A stretch of 64,000 nucleotides of DNA from Yponomeuta sedellus (GCA_934045075.1 OW203729.1:3032316-3096315), one strand, 5' to 3'. Counted from the first letter of the stretch, positions 21,272-31,450 are shown. Notes: a model not told the origin generated them from the sequence alone. Made by a program: numbers and translations.

Positions 21272-21540
21272 CTGACGGCCTCGGTGGCGCAGCGGTTTGG
21301 CACGCTGACTGTAAAACCGGAGGTCTCGGGTTCGATCCCCGGCTGGGTCAAACTAGGAAACGAACTTTTCTAGTTTGTCTAGGGTCTTGGATGTTATCTA
21401 TGTATTTATTTGTATTAAATCTATCGTCGAGTTAGCACCTATAACACAGGTCATTTAGTTGTACTTAGTATAGGGCTAACGAGATCTGTGTAATATGTCC
21501 ATGAATATTTATTTCTTATTATTATATTTATAAGTAAGTC
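21272..21540 (+). mobile_element. tRNA-derived SINE with anticodon-like GTA
   Basis: The head reads GGCGCAGCGGTTTGGCACGC, then CTGACTGTAAAACCGG, and a B box GGTTCGATCCC (21329-21339). The body follows with GGTCTTGGATGTTA and the tail GTACTTAGTATAGGGC and GAGATCTGTGTAATATGTCC. The tail recurs alone at 47620-47695. The head looks like a modified tRNA. Confidence 0.75.
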
Positions 21541-21654
21541 ACAACGGTTGGGATGGGTCACCTGTCCTAGTGACTTGACTTTAGTCTTCTTAGGGATAGC
21601 TAGTGTCTTGCAGTGCAGTGTATCGTAATGACTCAATAATAACATTATATCCAC

Positions 21655-21850
21655 AAATCATACTAACTTGTAGTAAACTAGGATACTCTTATGAGATAGT
21701 AACTACACAAGGCCAACCCAGACATTGAAAACCATCCAGACTGAAGTCACAGAACAAATAAAAGCACGCCAGCTCCGGCGGAAATCGAACTTACGATCTC
21801 TGGCATGGTGAACTGCTTCTCCAACGATGCAGTCAACAGTACAAGCAAAC
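21655..21850 (-). mobile_element. tRNA-SINE, diverged
   Basis: ACTAGGATACTCTTATGAG and GAAGTCACAGAACAAATAAAA resemble the SINE body in reverse. GGAAATCGAACTTACGATC is a decayed B-box region of the tRNA-like head. Confidence 0.5.
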
Positions 21851-21899
21851 AATCCAAGCCAGCCCCATCCTAAAATACCCCCAATCCTCATGCATAAGC

Positions 21900-22380
21900 C
21901 GTGTACGCATTACGGACGGCGCGCAGGCGCGTATATTTCCCGCCATTACTGCGGCGCCCTGATTGCGTTGCGCGGTGCGATTAGGATGTGCGGGCGCAGC
22001 TCAAAGGCGCCGACGGGATCTAATCCTCGATTAGAAAAGCGGTGCAAGTCATACGCTTTTATTTATTTGTGCTAATTATCTCCGCTTTTCCGAAGACTCA
22101 CGCATTCAACTCAGCTTTCATCATCTTCTTATTGTACCAATGGCAAGCCATCGTGATAAAATGGTTTCCTAATCGGCATTAGGAACTCGCGGATTGCTGG
22201 CTAGGGTGCACCAAGACGTACGGGCTCAGAGAGTACGTTGTTTGTGTCAAGCACTTCCAGCTTCCATAATGGTAGTCTGTTGCTTTATAACACTTTCACC
22301 ACTTAGACGGCGGTCTCTTCTTTGAGTCTTCGTCTTATGGTGTGGAATTTTTGGTAAGTTCGCTGCATACATCACCTCTT
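21900..22380. other. Unassigned, partly CpG-rich block
   Basis: 21905-22020 is rich in GCGC and CGG motifs in contrast to the AT-rich surroundings. No gene start or domain seen. Confidence 0.3.
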
Positions 22381-22389
22381 TTCAGACGG

Positions 22390-22881
22390 CTACACGCAGT
22401 CTCCCTGAAATTTTCTGCGAACAATTTCCTGAAGTAGTTGTGTGGTAGTAGGAGCAGGAAGTCCAGGTTCATCAAGTCCTTTCACGTTCATTTCTTCTAG
22501 CGAGTTCTTTGCAGCAACCATGGCGAATCGCGATGCGCTGATACGCTCAGTGATAAAGCTCCGCCCGCTAAGCTCGAGTAGCTTGCACCAATCACTAATT
22601 GCTATCGCCCGGTGAAGGATCATGGGCTCGGAACACGTCCTACGGGTTATTCCTTTCGAACTGAGCTTTGAGGGGATCAGGAATTTCAATACACAGGTAC
22701 CTCGCGCTCCTGGCTCGTTTTGTTTTTCTTCTTTCCTGAGGCCTCTCCGGCCAGTGAAAGTTGGCCATAGTTTTCTCAACCAGGATTTCTTCCTTCCGCC
22801 TACGTGTCTCTCGCTAACCACTTTTCCCACCGTCATCATGAGGAGTAGATAACAGTACAGAACAGTTTCTTTTTGACACAC
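22390..22881 (-). CDS. 163-codon ORF of uncertain nature, perhaps LINE-derived
   Basis: An ATG-initiated frame of 163 codons on the minus strand. Near residues 20-37 it reads VVSERHVGGRKKSWLRKLW, and later ISASRFAMVAAKNSLEEM. These phrases recall the last part of LINE reverse-transcriptase ORFs (RKKSWLRN...IRQW ... MMIANL). The linking stretch is not typical, and no RT catalytic motif, signal peptide or membrane segment is visible. It may be a frame-shifted LINE remnant, a chance ORF or part of a host exon. I do not recognise a function. Confidence 0.25.
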   Translation of the reverse strand: MCQKETVLYCYLLLMMTVGKVVSERHVGGRKKSWLRKLWPTFTGRRGLRKEEKQNEPGARGTCVLKFLIPSKLSSKGITRRTCSEPMILHRAIAISDWCKLLELSGRSFITERISASRFAMVAAKNSLEEMNVKGLDEPGLPAPTTTQLLQEIVRRKFQGDCV

Positions 22882-22965
22882 CGTAGAACCTTCTCGGTGG
22901 TGACCTTTTTAGTTTTGTGTTTTAAACATCGAAGACAGATGTAGCCCGTAGTACAACTACCCTCA

Positions 22966-23039
22966 ATGATTACACTATTTTTATTTTTAATGCACTAACC
23001 CTATTTTTAGTGCATTAAAAATAAAAATAGTGTAATCAT
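22966..23039. repeat. Perfect 32-bp-arm palindrome
   Basis: Arms 22966-22997 (starting ATGATTACACTATTTTTATT) and 23008-23039 are exact inverses with a 10-base spacer. The right arm continues into the sequence that precedes the tRNA-SINE at 23131. The same right-arm sequence recurs at 32541-32570. Confidence 0.85.
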
Positions 23040-23300
23040 GTGGGTACAGTGATATCGTTCCGATGTTAAAACCTTACTGCAAAGTAGGTAGTCGGGGCTG
23101 TAAGTAAGCAATTTGCTTAAGTCAGATGTCGCTACCTGTACGTAATACAGAGAATATTGTAAAGAGGTTCGAAATTTCACTGATGCCGTGAGTCGCCCAT
23201 TGGCTCAATTGGTAGAGCGCTGGTACGGATAGCCAGAAGTTGCGGGTTCGAATCCCGGCATGGGTGAAATTTTTAGCCTCTAAATAGGTTTTTAAACTAC
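23040..23300 (+). mobile_element. tRNA-SINE with long leader (GCCCATTGGCTC family)
   Basis: From GTGGGTACAGTGATATCG through TGTACGTAATACAGAG to a tRNA-like core GCCCATTGGCTCAATTGG, anticodon stem CTGG(T/C).../GCCAG, B box GGGTTCGAATCCC, and tail TTTTTAGCCTCTAAATAGG. A 5-bp anticodon stem and GCTC/GAGC D stem can be drawn. The tail beyond the tRNA is shared by all copies, so it is a SINE rather than a tRNA gene. Confidence 0.8.
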
Positions 23301-24840
23301 CCTCAACTTCAGCAATTTTTGGTGCAAATTGGAGTGAACTGACAAATCCATATTTTTTTATTGGCGTAGCGTGTTTGAGCCCTGAATCAATCGAGACGGA
23401 GAAAAACGAAACCCTTTCACTGCAGCCTCTCAAAGGTACTCAGTTGCCTTTATGCCAACAGAGTTATGGTCATTCAGACCCCATGAGGCGATCGCGGGTT
23501 AGCGGCGATAACTCAGAACCAGACTAAGGCTGGCTGCAGTTATGTATGTTACGATTTGTCAGAGAAAATGCATTCGTGGATAACATATTTTTAAAGAAAA
23601 TTATAGATACGCTCATACACAGTGTCAAAGTCATTTGCCCATCTAAAAAAGTTATAGAACTAAAAAAAGTTACTTAGCTTTCCTTTACAGCTTTTTTTAA
23701 GGAACTAATGTACCCACAGTTGGGTGACGTTAAGATATCTAAACTAACCCACCCGAGCTCATTTGTTTTTCTAATAATCTCTGGTAAAAACTAATAATCT
23801 TTTTACCTCTGGTAATCAGTGCAAAGCTTGGTTTTTTCCAGCACCTCCGCCCCTAGCCTAACCCTTTATCGATAGTTGGGGCCAGAAGAGCCCACAGCGG
23901 CGGCGGCGGCCATATTTCAGACCGCACTGACGGCAAATGCATTACTTTCACTATAAACTTAGCCGACCGACGTATCAAACTTAACAATGCGCTGACACTA
24001 ACAAACAGACGGCTAAACTGCCTCGGAAGGAGGGTTACAGTGTGGACTTGGCTAAGAAGTTTTGAGTTTGATGTTATCTTTGTCTTTCTCTCTCTATGTT
24101 AGAGAGGTTTGTGTCAAGGCTACTTTAGTATTATTACTGTGTAATACTTCTGAGTATGTTTTGAAATAAGGCTTTAGGGTAGTAGGTATTGGTTTTTTGC
24201 GATTGTGTCTATATTAGCCATGGAGATAAGCTAATTAATAGCTTATCTTCGACGGTTATGTCATCTAATTATTTTCGTAGGAAAATTACTTGGGACCAGA
24301 TTCAGGTTCCTTCTCATATTCTTATCAAACACACACAATTCCAAAATATAGTAACGAAATAATGTCAATCCATAACTAAGTTCATTTTCGTATCTCTTTC
24401 TCTATATCTCTCTTTTGCACGACCTCACATTTTTTCTCTCCCTCTTTTAGCCCAGTGCGAGATAGGGTGTTAAAACTGGCACGGTAAATCAATATCTAAG
24501 CACTCAGCTAAGAATACCCCTTTACAAGTTCTCAACTTAAGCAGCGCGGGACCACACCGCGCTCAGTAATTGCGAATACGCGGCCGATGACGAAGATCGA
24601 TGGTCGCCAATGAAAAATAACTCAATTCATTAGAGTACGCGAGTTGGCCGCGCGGTCAAATTGGACGTCGGTGCCCAGCGGGGGGGTTAAACGATAGCGG
24701 GCATCTTGCGATAAAGTGCGTGGTGTGGTGATGGATTATCAGTCTAGACGGTCCGAGAAGAGAAGAATGCATGTTTAGACTCAGTTGTAGCGCCCGACAA
24801 ATAACATGAACTCTTTCTCTTTGTTTTGCTTTAACATAAC
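23301..24840. other. Unassigned block
   Basis: No gene. A short hairpin GATAAGCTA/TAGCTTATC lies at about 24225-24250. No repeat relative recognised over 1.5 kb. Confidence 0.35.
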
Positions 24841-24980
24841 ATACATACATAACCTCACGCCTGTACCCCAGAGGGGTAGGCAGAGACCAGGGACAGATAC
24901 TTGTCACGATCCTGACAGATCACCTTCGCTTCATCAACGTTCATAAGACGTTGCATGTACGCACGCCGGGTACTTTTTAC
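24841..24980 (-). mobile_element. LINE RT C-terminal fragment (YPSG type)
   Basis: The minus strand encodes STRRAYMQRLMNVDEAKV.. through ICQDRDKYLSLVSAYPSG and a stop, the end of a LINE reverse-transcriptase ORF. 5'-truncated. Confidence 0.7.
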
Positions 24981-25029
24981 ATAACATAAAATAACAAAAC
25001 ATTTAAATACAGGCACATACATTGCTTCT

Positions 25030-25110
25030 GACCCCACACTAGGATACCCTGTGTCGTGGGAACCAGAAACAGCGACATCACAAACATGTAAACATACTAA
25101 CGGACTAAAA
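25030..25110 (-). mobile_element. tRNA-SINE body fragment
   Basis: CACACTAGGATACCCTGTG and GGGAACCAGAAACAGCGACA match, inverted, the body of the SINE at 19244-19440. Next to it 25101-25155 repeats the outer end of the foldback at 5946-6167 plus flank. Confidence 0.55.
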
Positions 25111-25159
25111 GTCTACAATGTGTTGTGCTTACAAAAGTTTTAGTTCAAAAATTTATTCT

Positions 25160-25729
25160 TCTCACATTGGCTTTTGCATCTACGTAATGAGATGATTTAT
25201 ACAGCGTCCAGTGGCATCTTCACTCACACTAGATGGGTGAAGGGACCACTCGGATGCTGCAGTACCTGGGACATGGCAATTCTTCTATGTTCGCATATAT
25301 TTCTTGTACAGCAAAAGCTGTCTTGGAACAGACTCCACCGATCGTGGCCACCGGTGGGAGTCACAATAAAATGTTAAGTCCTAATTAGCGTCTCCATTTC
25401 AATTCCAACTATATCGTCTTAGGAATAGAGTTCAAATCGGTCTGCGACACGCTCCAAAGGTCAGATGGCAAGGCAGGGCCGTAACAGGTGTCCTAAATGC
25501 TGAACTAAGGTGGATGAGCAAATTGATAGCTATACCAAGCTCTAGTAAAATGCTGGCTAACGCTTTTAAGTCTCCATATTTTGTAAAAAGCCCTACAAAT
25601 AGCTTCAATTCAACTAGGATCAAAAACCTAGGACTTTAATGCATCTTGCCAAAAGTGCTTTAATATCCTAGATTCTTGGACCTAGGTTCTTATAAGAGCT
25701 ACTATATTTATTGACATACATGATATTAT
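25160..25729. other. Unassigned block
   Basis: ACCTAGGACTTTAATGC near 25630 is related to an unnamed repeat seen at 37795 and 41530. No gene seen. Confidence 0.35.
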
Positions 25730-25737
25730 GAGAAGCG

Positions 25738-26097
25738 CTCGTGGCCTAGTCGAATCTAGTGATTGGAGTCAATCACTTGAGTTAAGCAACAGCAGGCGCG
25801 GTCAGGTGCAGGATGGGTGACCGTCCCGTGGCTACTACTAGTGGCATTTTTCCAAGCGCTTCCGAGCTTCGCAAGGCACGTTAAGCCGTTGGTACCGGCT
25901 GTCATGTAATGGCAATCGTTAAGCCATGTCAGAGGCCTTATGGGCGGCTTGATAACTTCTGACAGTAAGGCCCGCCACTGTCTTACAATCCTCCACCAAC
26001 CCCGGCTTGGCCCTCGTGGTGGAGTATGGCCTAAACTTCCTGCGATGCATGAAGAGACCCGTGCCCTAGCAATGGGGACATACAAGGGTTGATGTAG
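25738..26097 (+). mobile_element. Near full-length 5S-SINE
   Basis: Begins ATGAGAAGCGCTCGTGGCC and ends CAAGGGTTGATGTAG. In the plus direction it has GAGTTAAGCAACAGCAGG, GCGGTCAGG and GGATGGGTGACC, the 5S-like promoter order. A possible TSD ATGATATT lies at 25730-25737 and 26098-26105. The 109-codon minus-strand open frame is read-through. Confidence 0.85.
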
Positions 26098-26366
26098 ATG
26101 ATATTCACTTTTTCCAAAGAGGCGTTATAAAAGATTTTTTTTCAATTGGTAGCGCTAGTTAGTAACGCCTTAACGATTGAACAGGGTAATTAGACCATTA
26201 CCTATCTGAAACTAAACATAAAGTTGAGTATTAATTAATTTTTAAATTAACGTCACAGTTATTGCTTTCACGCTTAACAGACTATGCGGAGGAAAAGCAA
26301 ACAAATAATCTTCACTATACTATTCTTATTATTTTTAATGCACTAACCCGTGCTAAGGACAAATTT

Positions 26367-26616
26367 AAAAACCTATTTAGAGGCTAAAAATTTCACCCAT
26401 GCCGGGATTCGAACCCGCAACCTCTGGCTATCCGTGCCAGCGCTCTACCAGTTGAGCATATACAAGAATACAGAGAATAGTGTAAAGAGGTTCGAAATTT
26501 CACTGATGCCGGTGAGTCGCCCATTGCTCAATTGGTAGAGCGCTGGCACGGATAGCCAGAGGTTGCGGGTTCGAATCCCGGCATGGGTGAAATTTTTAGC
26601 CTCTAAATAGGTTTTT
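26367..26616. mobile_element. Head-to-head tRNA-SINE pair forming a 92-bp-arm palindrome
   Basis: The SINE 3' part 26367-26458 (minus) and 26525-26616 (plus) are inverse copies of 92 bases each, including B box, anticodon stem and TTTTTAGCCTCTAAATAGG tail. The spacer 26459-26524 carries SINE leader sequence. One arm lacks the first part of the tRNA head. No coding function. Confidence 0.85.
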
Positions 26617-26884
26617 AAATAATCTTCACATTTATTATTGAAATAAAAACTTGTAAAAAACTCCACGTTCTTGTACAGAACACAACTAACGTACAAAACA
26701 AAGAGTATATAACCACTACAAAAACTCCACGTACACGTTCCCGCTAAATGGTCTATCAATCTGTCACTGTCACAATTTTGCCAACATCCTGACATTCTGG
26801 CATCACAGCTGATGGTGCAACCGCGTACAGTCGACGGCGGGTCAGCGATTACATTTTTGTTGCGTAGTCACCCGTAACACAGCT
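26617..26884. other. Spacer between SINE pair and MITE
   Basis: No coding or repeat signal recognised. Confidence 0.3.
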
Positions 26885-27085
26885 GGGCCTCGATTCTGTT
26901 AGTGCATTACAGTACAATGACAGATAAATGGACGGGTCACGTGACGTGTTTTTTTATACCATTGGCGCCTAGAAGGATCAGGAAGTGACATTTGTGCGGG
27001 TCTAGACTTAATGCAGCAATGAACTACAATTGCCATGTTCATGCAATTGTCATTGTACTACAATGCATTAACAGAATCTAGGGCC
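26885..27085. mobile_element. MITE with GGGCCT.GATTCTGTTA ends
   Basis: The left end GGGCCTCGATTCTGTTAG and the right end CTAACAGAATC-type inverse (TTAACAGAATCTAGGGCC) form imperfect terminal inverted repeats extending through AGTACAATGACA. A second copy is at 35317-35628. About 200 bp, noncoding. Confidence 0.7.
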
Positions 27086-27107
27086 TGAATAGAGTGCACC
27101 TAGGTTA

Positions 27108-27345
27108 AGGTGCTTCGCAAGGCACGTTAAGCCGTTGGTGCCGGCTGTCATGTAATGGCAGTCGTTAAGCAATGTCAGAGGCCTTGTGGGCGGCTTGATA
27201 ACTTCTGACTTTAAGACCCGCCACTGTCTTACAATCCTCCACCAACCCGGACTGGGCGCCCGTGGTGGAGTATGGCCTAACCTTCCTGCGATGCAGGAAG
27301 AGACCCGTGCCCCAGCAGTGGGGACATACAAGGGTCGATATCGAT
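27108..27345 (+). mobile_element. 5'-truncated 5S-SINE
   Basis: Starts GGTGCTTCGCAAGGCACG and runs to the tail CAAGGGTCGATATCG. The 5S-like promoter segment is missing. Confidence 0.8.
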
Positions 27346-27378
27346 ATAAAGGTTGATGTTTCGAGATGTACGATTGCC

Positions 27379-28060
27379 CAGCGTTGCCAGATGTACGATT
27401 TAAATCGTATTCATACGATTTTTTACATTTATTTTGCATGTACGATCCAGGAGCAGAAATCGTACGTAAACTTACGACTTTTTTAGATTTCATTCAATAA
27501 CAACATAGCACGTCACTATTTATTCTTTTACTTACTAAGTTGGTACCAACCCTTCACATCACTAGTTAGTAAGATTTGTCTATGGTTAGGTAAATCAAAA
27601 TGTGGATGATGAATGGACAAGATTGCCCACATTTATAGACCAAGTTGATAGGACTCTTCCACCAGACGAATTTTGGGCAGAAATTTGCGCTTTTGAAGAT
27701 TTTAACAATATTTCAAAATTTGCTCTTTATTTAATATGCCTTCCTCACTTTAACGCAGATTGTAAACGCTGCTTTAGTGAACTTTAAACGGCACACTTTT
27801 GGCAAAACAACATATTAAGCGCTGGGTGTTGTGTGAATTTTTCTCCAACAAGAGAAATGTTAAACAATATGAACAGTAAAACCCTTTACGGGGATAAATA
27901 AAAAAAAACCTAAAGTTTGTGTGTTTAATTGATTGTTGACTTTAAAGTAATAAAACAAAGGTTTTGAAAACGTACTATTTTTTTTAGCAGCCTTCTTATG
28001 GAATACGACTTTTTATTTACCCATCGTACGATCGTTCATTCAAAACGTCTGGCAACACTG
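27379..28060 (+). mobile_element. Internally deleted hAT transposon
   Basis: Ends CAGCGTTGCCAGATG and CGTCTGGCAACACTG are imperfect inverted repeats of the hAT kind. Inside, an open frame at 27602-27787 encodes a hAT dimerisation-domain remnant. Flanking 8-bp sequences (CGATTGCC, ACTGTACC) do not match, so the TSD has decayed or the outer border is misplaced. At 682 bp it lacks most of the transposase. Confidence 0.75.
27602..27787 (+). pseudogene. hAT transposase C-terminal dimerisation-domain remnant
   Basis: The 61-codon frame contains EFWAEICAFEDF and then FALYLICLPHFNADCKRCFSEL-like sequence ending at a stop. The phrase LPH.NADC.R.FS is the signature of the hAT C-terminal dimerisation region. 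The BED finger, the catalytic DDE core and the rest of the protein are absent. After the stop the reading continues with a weakly family-like but broken frame. It lies inside an element with hAT-type inverted ends, which supports transposon rather than host origin. It cannot make an active transposase. Confidence 0.75.
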
Positions 28061-28291
28061 ACTGTACCCAAACGTTCCGCAGTCTTTAGTTTCATAACTA
28101 CTACACCAGTACGCAGTTACTCTAGCGGTTAAAATTTGATAGTAACGTTCACGCGATGCAGTAATTAATGCTGCCCCGAACTATCATGCTCTTTTATAAA
28201 TGACATGATGCAATCTATCCCAGAGAATGTTTTGTCGCAGCTACACGTACAGACATGTTTGCTTCGAACATCGAGCAAAAATTATAAACGT

Positions 28292-29103
28292 ATAGGGAAG
28301 AGCGGGTGATCGTGCTCTTCCACTATAAAGGGGAATTTCCCACCAGGCAGATCGTATGCCTGAGGACGGCCGATCCAACTATTGTTAGTCGGACGTAATA
28401 TTTATGGTATGTCATTGAAACACTTTGATTGCGCGATGCAGGAATATTGGAGTTTGTAGTGCGCGTGCAGAGTTGACATGTGCTCGCCACATCACTCCCC
28501 TTCAAGACCGTAGCTACGCATAGCTAGGTCTGATAGGAATCGAAGTCTGTGCTCTAAAGCCTGCAAGTGCCAGGTGACGCTGAGTCAGTAAGTCGACTAG
28601 CGGTTGAGGGTGTTCGGCGGCTAACAGTCACTTCACCGGCGACAGTACCGTGGAGCCCGCGTTTGTGGTAGGAACCGGTAAAGGCTGCTGTACCACTGGC
28701 AACGTGTACGTGTGCTGTTGCTGTGTGGCTGCCGTGCCGAAGGGTTGGAGGAAGATCACCATCAGTCCCAGCAGTCGGTGCGTTGACTGTAGTGGAACTG
28801 ATGAAGTGAGAGGGAAGATTGCTGGCCTTGCTTTGAGACTAATGTATGTGGGGTGCTGCGAGAGCGAAGGAAGGTTGACAATCTTCTGTCAGGGGTCACC
28901 ACTACAGGGAAGAGCGGGTGATCGTGCTCTTCCACTGTAAAGGGAAATTTCCCGCCAGGCAGATCGTATGCCTGGGGACGGCCAGTCCAATTATTATGAG
29001 TCGGACGTTATATTTATGCTATGTCATTGAAACACTTTGATTGCGCGATGCAGGAATATTGGAGTTTGTAGTGCGCGCGCAGAGTTGACATGTGCTCGCC
29101 ACA
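28292..29103 (+). mobile_element. TRIM-like element: 200-bp terminal direct repeats flanking 412 bp
   Basis: The 200-bp segments 28292-28491 and 28904-29103 (core AGGGAAGAGCGGGTGATCG ... GTGCTCGCCACA) are direct repeats differing at about 13 positions by eye. The pair is bounded by AACGT on both sides (28287-28291, 29104-29108), a 5-bp target duplication as for LTR elements. The 412-bp interior has no gag or pol. Against this, the outer 5' ends read AT or AC instead of TG, and no clear primer-binding site or polypurine tract was found. A 96-codon Cys-rich open frame at 28650-28940 is probably chance. Confidence 0.6.
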
Positions 29104-29297
29104 AACGTTTGCATCTTGTTCGAATCGAACATTTTGATTGGTTTCGAGCATTTGACTTGAGACTATCGATGGTACTCACGTCTCACACAATCACACAATC
29201 AAAAAGTGTTTTGTCCAAAAAAAATGATAGGAGCTATTGCATCAACGCAGGTAAGGCATATATTACAAGGCCGACAATTGAAGCAGATTCATGGTGG

Positions 29298-29355
29298 CGT
29301 CTGAATGAGGATGGCCGAGGACAGAAACAAGTCCTCGGCCATCCTCATTCAGACG
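29298..29355. repeat. Perfect 25-bp-arm palindrome of LINE-tail sequence
   Basis: CGTCTGAATGAGGATGGCC...GAC at 29298-29322 is exactly inverted at 29331-29355 with an 8-base loop AGAAACAA. GAGGATGGCCGAGGACAG also occurs in the LINE tail at 59178-59195, so the palindrome joins two LINE-tail ends. Confidence 0.85.
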
Positions 29356-29409
29356 TCCCCCGTCCTTGGGGGAGGCCTTTGAACAGTAGTGAATGAATGT
29401 GGGGCTATG

Positions 29410-29585
29410 GGGTTGGATACACAAACCGGGGGGTGGGCAGCAGCGCCCCCTGCAGTACAATTCCACCGAACTGCGATCCCCAACCCGCATGCCCAGCATG
29501 GGGATTATGGGCATTACCCCCTATGGTAGCAAGTGGCGCTGTTTAGGGGAGGGCTATGTCCAGCAGTGGACTAGAATAGCCTGAT
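29410..29585 (+). mobile_element. 5'-truncated short retroposon
   Basis: GATACACAAACCGGGGGGTG through GGCATTACCCCC to CAGCAGTGGACTAGAATAGC is the 3' two-thirds of the family at 1964-2228 and 3381-3640. Confidence 0.75.
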
Positions 29586-29606
29586 GTGATGACACAATAA
29601 TAGTAC

Positions 29607-29815
29607 CACACAACAGTCACCTGTCCTGCTCCGAAACTGGATACCCTGTAGTACGGTAACCAGGCAAGAACGTCAAAAATATGAAAACGCACCCAAGCCA
29701 ACATCATTTGTAAAAATCAGGTAGGTACGGCGGCCTCCATTGGGAATCGAACCTACGACCGTTGATTTGGTATTCAAGCATATTAACCGCTAGACCAAGA
29801 CAGTCAATAAAGGTA
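29607..29815 (-). mobile_element. tRNA-derived SINE
   Basis: Body in reverse: CACCTGTCCTGCTCCG, GGATACCCTGTAGTACGG and AACCAGGCAAGAACGTC. Head in reverse: GGGAATCGAACCTACGACC (B box) and TTAACCGCTAGACCAAGAC. The head resembles a tRNA but is decayed. Confidence 0.7.
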
Positions 29816-30410
29816 GTCAATTTATCGTCCAATGGGATGAAGTCCGTTGATGTTTGACGTTTTTCCTTAAGAACCTTAATTCCATAATTTTAAACTTTCG
29901 CGACTTGAAATCATTGTTAGAAACGTCGAGGTAAAATAGCAATAAATTACTACGCGATTAAGCCCCGAAAATATTCTAACAATCTTAATTCCCTTCACGA
30001 TTTTCTTGCGGGACCCCAAAATGGTTCCGTACATTGCGCCTGAAGGGTTCTTACAATGTACCTACCTTGGCAGGATAATTACCTTACTTGGTCGCAGAAA
30101 ATCATGCGTCCAGATACGAAATTGAATTACATTTTTACGGCTCCACGCAGGTTTACAGCGCTTGTTCTACAGGTTTACCGCTTGAGTCTTGAAGGAAAAA
30201 AGTGCTGCGTACCTGTTTTTTCTCCTTAGTCCTATCATCTGCATGTACAAATGTACAAAAAATTATGTCACTTTGATGGAAAGAAGTGGCATGCCTTGGG
30301 GGAGGCCTATGTCCAGTACTCGAAGCGTATGGACTGATTGATTTATTAAAATGTAACTTAATCTAACCTAACGCGCATCACTTGATGACGGCTAGACCAA
30401 TTTCGCAATG
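29816..30410. other. Unassigned block with a short LINE tail
   Basis: GTGGCATGCCTTGGGGGAGGCC at 30288-30309 and GTCCAGTACTCGAAGCG are a LINE 3'-end remnant. Nothing else recognised. Confidence 0.35.
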
Positions 30411-30950
30411 TTAAGATAAGATAAGAATATTCTTTATTGTACGCCAGGAAAGATATTTATAAAGATACAGTACAATGGGCATTGATCAGGGAGGCATTGA
30501 TTGTCGTAAAGTGAAAACCATTTCGAGGAATAGGGATACTGATTACTATTAGGGGTTTAAATAGGTAAAATAAAAACGGATTATTAATATTTATCGCAAA
30601 ATAATGTCCACTTCATTTTTCTTTCAATGACGTCATCATTGGCTCTAAGGAGGTAGTTCCATTGCCTACAAATATTTAAAAAAAAAACCGGCAACAACAA
30701 CATTTGTCAAACGTCATTTTTTTTTATCAATAATAAATTCAATGAACGTAGTAAATAATGCCAGTGGTGACGTCATACTTACAACACTTTACTTACTTTA
30801 ATTAGTAAAAAAATAATTACATCAAAAATTAAGAAAATATCCAAGTTAGTTTCTTATATTAGTCTATCTTTTAGATTTATAGAATAAAAAATAGGATGTG
30901 ACAATGCCCATTGGCGGCCTTTTTGCCTAGAGCAATGTTTATGAATTTTG
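30411..30950 (-). mobile_element. CR1-type LINE 3' UTR split by a TIR element
   Basis: TAAGATAAGATAAGAATATTC (30411 on) and ATACAGTACAAT lead up to 30476. The partner sequence TTGGCGGCC...TTGCCTAGAGCAATG resumes at 30911. The intact order is seen at 57243-57370 (TACAGTACAAATGGCGGCC). The inserted segment is 30477-30909. Confidence 0.6.
30477..30909. mobile_element. Candidate TIR element inside the CR1 tail
   Basis: The 433-bp insert starts GGGCATTG and ends CAATGCCC, with AT on both sides (30475-30476, 30910-30911). Internal TGACGTCATC and GGTGACGTCAT lie in inverted relation. Short inverted ends and a 2-bp duplication are weak evidence alone; interruption of a known repeat is the better argument. 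Confidence 0.5.
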
Positions 30951-31450
30951 GAAGCAGGGGGTCACTTGCTAAAACTGCATGCAACGAAAATATTTCGCCT
31001 CGGTGAGGGCTGTAACTCTGAAACAAAGAGCCTTGTGCAATTCATTTATATATCGTTGAGCAGAGTATAGCAGCCATTGCTCAAAGCCTCTTGACTTGTG
31101 CCGCTAGTTGGCGCCAAAGCCGCGTAACCCATTGCGCAGTTTGACCTTAAAATTACGCTTACGTATAGAATATTCAAGTTTAATCAACGGCTGTGGAAAC
31201 CGACACTGCCCCACCCACTTTTTCAATGCTTCTTATAGCCAAAATTTTGTTTTTTTTTTTCAGGAAAATGAAGTATTTGCTTGAAATTCGCGGTGGGCAC
31301 GCGTGGCAATTAAACCCTGGCAATTAAATACAATCTCTTTCTGGAAGAAGGCCCTGCAATATAGGCTACAAAAAACTCGTTACTTTAGTAAACACTAATC
31401 GGAATAAAGTACAAAAAAAATGTATTCTGTTTTTAAAAAAAAATAAAATT
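30951..31450. other. Unassigned block
   Basis: No gene or recognised repeat. Confidence 0.3.

Noticed and set aside
23190..23265. Functional tRNA gene
   Set aside because: The tRNA-like core is followed by the same tail in every copy, has T-stem and anticodon-loop irregularities, and is dispersed and truncated; it is a SINE head.
25738..26097. Genuine 5S rRNA gene
   Set aside because: Only the internal promoter region resembles 5S; the 5' and 3' thirds do not, and a LINE-like tail follows.
28650..28940. Cys-rich 96-aa secreted-type protein
   Set aside because: Lies in the interior of a TRIM-like element, has no convincing signal peptide and no family resemblance.
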